From positions 1 through 7,021 of the forward strand of contig JBEBJA010000194.1 in the NCBI GenBank assembly GCA_040080145.1: a DNA stretch of 7,021 nucleotides, in the 5' to 3' direction. Below, piece by piece: positions 4,681-7,021 of the stretch. The notes beneath the pieces were generated by a model, which saw nothing but the letters and a program-made list of their open reading frames with translations, had not been told where the DNA came from and did not search any database. Position numbers and translations under genes: made by a program. The stretch's first letter is position 1; the number at the start of each line of letters is the position of its first letter. This DNA is from JANXVY01 sp040080145. Lineage in GTDB: Bacteria > Pseudomonadota > Alphaproteobacteria > Rhizobiales > Hyphomicrobiaceae.

Positions 4681-6642
4681 ATGAGTAAGCGCGATCTCAT
4701 CCCGAACGCGACGGCCGTTCCGGCGACGAGTAAGACACCGTTGCTGGATCAGGTGCAGCTGCCAGCCGATCTGCGTAAGCTGTCGGCGAAGCAGCTGCCT
4801 CAACTTGCTCAAGAATTGCGGACCGAGCTGGTGGACGCCGTGTCCGTCACGGGTGGGCATCTGGGTGCGGGGCTGGGCGTCACGGACCTGACGATTGCGC
4901 TGCATTATGTGTTCGACACGCCGGACGACAAATTGATCTGGGATGTGGGCCACCAGGCCTATCCGCATAAGATTTTGACTGGTCGGCGAGATAAAATTCG
5001 CACGTTGCGTCAGCCGGGCGGGTTGTCGGGCTTCACCAAGCGGTCCGAGAGCGAATACGATCCGTTCGGCGCAGGGCATTCGTCGACGTCGATTTCGGCC
5101 GGGCTTGGGATGGCGGTTGCCCGCGACCTGCAGGGTGGTAACAACCATGTGATCGCGATCATCGGCGATGGGGCGATGAGCGCCGGAATGGCGTATGAGG
5201 CGATGAACAATGCCGGGGCGGCCGATAGTCGCCTGATCGTCATTTTGAACGATAACGACATGTCGATTGCGCCGCCGACGGGCGCGCTGTCGTCGTATCT
5301 GGCGCGCATTACGTCGAGCGGCACCTATTTCTATGTCCGCGACTTTGCCAAGCAGCTTGCCAAGCATCTACCCAAGAGCTGGGAACGCCGTGCGGCGCGG
5401 GTGGAGGAATACACCCGGTCGTTGTGGCAAGGCGGGGCGTGGTTTGAGGAGCTCGGGTTCTATTACGTCGGCCCGATTGATGGGCATGATTTCGATCAGC
5501 TGTTGCCGGTACTCAAGAATGTGCGCGATGCGCGGCAAGGGCCGATACTGATTCATGTCGTGACCAAGAAGGGCAAGGGCTACGCACCGGCGGAGGCTGC
5601 CGACGACAAGTATCACGGTGTCAACAAATTCAACGTCATCACCGGCGCGCAGGATAAGCCCAAGCCGTCGGCACCGGCCTTCACGCGCGTGTTTGCCGAT
5701 GCGTTGATTGCCGAGGCGCGGCGCGATGAGAAGATCGTGGCGATCAATGCCGCCATGCCGGGGGGGACCGGGCTCGATCATTTCGCCACGGAATTCCCCT
5801 CCCGGGCGTTCGACGTCGGGATTGCGGAACAGCATGCGGTGACGTTTGCTGCCGGGCTCGCGACGCAAGGATTCAAGCCGTTCGCTGCTATTTATTCGAC
5901 GTTTCTGCAGCGCGCTTACGATCAGGTCATCCATGATGTGGCGATCCAGAAGCTGCCGGTCCGGTTTGCCATCGACAGGGCGGGGCTTGTGGGGGCGGAC
6001 GGGGCAACGCATGCCGGGGCGTTCGACATGGCGTATCTTGGTTGCTTGCCCAACATGATCGTGATGGCGGCGAGCGATGAGGCCGAACTGTTTCATATGG
6101 TGGCGACGGCTGCGGCGATTGATGATCGCCCTTCGGCATTCCGGTATCCGCGCGGCGAGGGTACGGGCGTTGCCATGCCTGCGCGCGGAGTTCCGTTGGA
6201 AATCGGACGGGGGCGGGTGCTGCGCGAGGGCTCCAAGGTTGCGCTGTTGTCCATTGGAACGCGGCTTGGGGAATGCCTGAAGGCTGCCGATCAATTGGCG
6301 TCGTTCGGGTTGCCGACGACAGTTGCGGATGCGCGGTTCATGAAGCCGCTCGATACCGCGTTGATCCGGCAGTTGGCGATGAACCACGAGGTTTTCATTA
6401 CGGTCGAGGAAGGCTCCATCGGCGGGTTTGGCAGTCATGTGCTGCACTATCTGGCAGAGGATGGTCTGTTGGATCGCGGGTTGAAGGTGCGGTCGCTGGT
6501 GCTGCCGGATACCTACATTGATCACGGTAAGCCCGAGGCGATGTATGAGGCGGCCGGGCTCAATGCGTCAGGGATCGTACGGGCTGTATTTACCGCGCTG
6601 GGACGGGATGGGCTTGTCAAGGATCTGAACGACCGGGCTTGA
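4681..6642 (+). CDS. dxs: 1-deoxy-D-xylulose-5-phosphate synthase
   Basis: A 653-residue, full-length cytoplasmic DXS. It condenses pyruvate and glyceraldehyde 3-phosphate, using thiamine diphosphate and Mg2+, to form DXP, the entry and main control step of the MEP isoprenoid pathway; DXP also feeds thiamine and pyridoxal synthesis. The N-terminal thiamine-binding domain shows GGHLGAGLG (His60), VGHQAYPHK (His91), GHSSTSISAGLG (132-143), and the GDG...N metal/cofactor motif (Asp163, Asn190). The transketolase pyrimidine domain starts near 330 and has the catalytic GIAEQHAVTFAAG (Glu383), RAYDQVIHD (411-419), DRAGLVGADGATHAG (Arg433, His444) and YPRG (Arg491), the last group binding substrate phosphate in known DXS enzymes. 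The C-terminal transketolase domain (about 510-640) includes VEEGSIGGFGSHV. All expected residues are present. It follows xseB by 100 bases. No clear terminator follows; the repeat hairpins from 6684 on may serve. Confidence 0.99.
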   Translation: MSKRDLIPNATAVPATSKTPLLDQVQLPADLRKLSAKQLPQLAQELRTELVDAVSVTGGHLGAGLGVTDLTIALHYVFDTPDDKLIWDVGHQAYPHKILTGRRDKIRTLRQPGGLSGFTKRSESEYDPFGAGHSSTSISAGLGMAVARDLQGGNNHVIAIIGDGAMSAGMAYEAMNNAGAADSRLIVILNDNDMSIAPPTGALSSYLARITSSGTYFYVRDFAKQLAKHLPKSWERRAARVEEYTRSLWQGGAWFEELGFYYVGPIDGHDFDQLLPVLKNVRDARQGPILIHVVTKKGKGYAPAEAADDKYHGVNKFNVITGAQDKPKPSAPAFTRVFADALIAEARRDEKIVAINAAMPGGTGLDHFATEFPSRAFDVGIAEQHAVTFAAGLATQGFKPFAAIYSTFLQRAYDQVIHDVAIQKLPVRFAIDRAGLVGADGATHAGAFDMAYLGCLPNMIVMAASDEAELFHMVATAAAIDDRPSAFRYPRGEGTGVAMPARGVPLEIGRGRVLREGSKVALLSIGTRLGECLKAADQLASFGLPTTVADARFMKPLDTALIRQLAMNHEVFITVEEGSIGGFGSHVLHYLAEDGLLDRGLKVRSLVLPDTYIDHGKPEAMYEAAGLNASGIVRAVFTALGRDGLVKDLNDRA

Positions 6643-6683
6643 ATGCCATTCTTGTGCTCACGCGCTATGGCGCTCCGCAGGGG

Positions 6684-6729
6684 CGGCGCTCGCGCCGGGT
6701 CGCGTCGCTCCCTACGGCCTGTGGCCGTA
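6684..6729. repeat. Third, partial copy of the intergenic repeat with its own hairpin
   Basis: Positions 6684-6703 are identical to 148-167 (20 bases including GGCGCTCGCGCC and GGGTCGC), and GCTCCCT follows in both. The core palindrome of copies 1 and 2 (CAACCC...GGGTTG) is missing. Directly after GCTCCC comes a perfect 7-bp hairpin TACGGCC-TGT-GGCCGTA (6713-6729), unlike in sequence but alike in place to the one at 178-193. It lies 41 bases after the dxs stop and could act as a transcript end or stabiliser, although no T run follows. Confidence 0.75.
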
Positions 6730-6750
6730 AGTGGAGATGGTTGCCGATGG

Positions 6751-6801
6751 TCATTATTGCCGCCTCCCCTCACACTCATTGTTGCTGCCGCCCCTCACAC
6801 T
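6751..6801. repeat. Tandem duplication of a 25-base unit
   Basis: 6751-6776 and 6776-6801 align without gaps at 23 of 26 positions (shared ends TCATT and CCCCTCACACT), a period of 25 bases. The unit is non-coding and lies between the dxs-side repeat and the hairpin at 6805. Confidence 0.8.
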
Positions 6802-6804
6802 AAC

Positions 6805-6834
6805 CCCCGTTCGCGCGAAAGAGCGCGAGCGGGG
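6805..6834. repeat. Twelve-bp hairpin beyond the end of the HlyD-type gene
   Basis: CCCCGTTCGCGC (6805-6816) pairs with GCGCGAGCGGGG (6823-6834) with one T-G wobble and a six-base loop GAAAGA. It begins 14 bases past the stop of the minus-strand gene. No T run follows on either strand, so it is more likely an interspersed palindrome or transcript-stabilising stem than a classic terminator. GGGGAGAGGGG next to it is a word I associate with intergenic repeats of many alphaproteobacteria. Confidence 0.6.
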
Positions 6835-6848
6835 AGAGGGGATTTAGA

Positions 6849-7021
6849 TCAATCGCGGCGGATGAAGGTGTCGACGCGCATGCCGGGGAGGAGGGGGACT
6901 TTGCCGTCGAGTTCGAGGGTGACTTCGAGGACTTCGACGTCGGTGAGGCGGCGGGGGCCACGGCCACCGATGCGGGGGGCGGCGAGCGTGGGGGCAAGGG
7001 CTGCCACACGGCCTTCGAAGT
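6849..7021 (-). CDS. HlyD-family membrane fusion (periplasmic adaptor) protein, C-terminal part
   Basis: Only the last 56 codons and a TGA stop (6851-6849) are inside the window; the gene continues past the right edge. The visible end reads FEGRVAALAPTLAAPRIGGR, then RRLTDVEVLEVTLELDG, then VPLLPGMRVDTFIRRD. The acidic/hydrophobic strand pattern (DVEVLEVTLELDG) followed by LPGMRVDTFI is the usual end of HlyD-type adaptors, where L-x-G-M-x-V-x-V/T-x-I closes the last beta-barrel strand. Such proteins link an inner-membrane ABC, RND or MFS pump to the outer membrane; an ABC exporter partner is my guess from the style, and would be expected outside the window. The frame is uninterrupted and ends at a normal stop, so there is no sign of decay. 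Confidence 0.8.
   Translation of the reverse strand, partial: FEGRVAALAPTLAAPRIGGRGPRRLTDVEVLEVTLELDGKVPLLPGMRVDTFIRRD

Noticed and set aside
4615..5367. Open frame of 250 codons on the minus strand
   Set aside because: It is antisense to the first third of dxs, with biased Arg/Gln/His-rich composition and no recognisable motif.
5368..6525. Open frame of 385 codons on the minus strand
   Set aside because: It lies wholly antisense to dxs, whose product carries every expected catalytic motif. The antisense translation is rich in Arg and Pro with no recognisable family, as usual for a GC-rich shadow frame.

Overview
The window looks like chromosomal DNA of a GC-rich alphaproteobacterium, most likely of the order Hyphomicrobiales (Rhizobiales). 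This rests on the direct xseB-dxs order, the style of the protein sequences, the DUF2147 gene and the GC-rich palindromic intergenic repeats; the genus is not determined. It holds six complete genes and one gene cut by the right edge.

Layout. Positions 1-431 carry no gene but do carry two near-identical copies of a palindromic repeat and several hairpins. Next come two tandem paralogous genes on the plus strand (432-1712 and 1764-3011). Both encode exported proteins with a GH73-like glucosaminidase domain (peptidoglycan hydrolase type), a variable low-complexity linker and a 74-residue C-terminal domain bracketed by two cysteines. A small gene of unknown function (3118-3549) follows on the same strand. 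A strong stem-loop with T runs on both sides (3568-3602) closes this group and also faces the end of a convergent gene for a secreted DUF2147 protein (3620-4033, minus). A 286-base divergent intergenic region separates that gene from xseB (4320-4580, exonuclease VII small subunit). dxs follows (4681-6642, 1-deoxy-D-xylulose-5-phosphate synthase, first step of the MEP isoprenoid pathway). After dxs comes a 206-base repeat-rich spacer with a third, partial copy of the left-end repeat, a 25-base tandem duplication and a 12-bp hairpin. The last 57 codons of a minus-strand HlyD-family membrane fusion protein (6849-7021) finish the window.

How the genes fit together. The two exported glucosaminidase paralogues probably act on the cell wall in the periplasm. 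xseB and dxs probably form one transcription unit, a common alphaproteobacterial arrangement with no obvious functional link. Here ispA, which often lies between them in relatives, is absent. The part least explained by known families is the paralogue pair with its shared Cys-bracketed C-terminal domain, followed by the palindromic repeat family at both ends. Nothing seen amounts to a new defence, mobile or CRISPR system.
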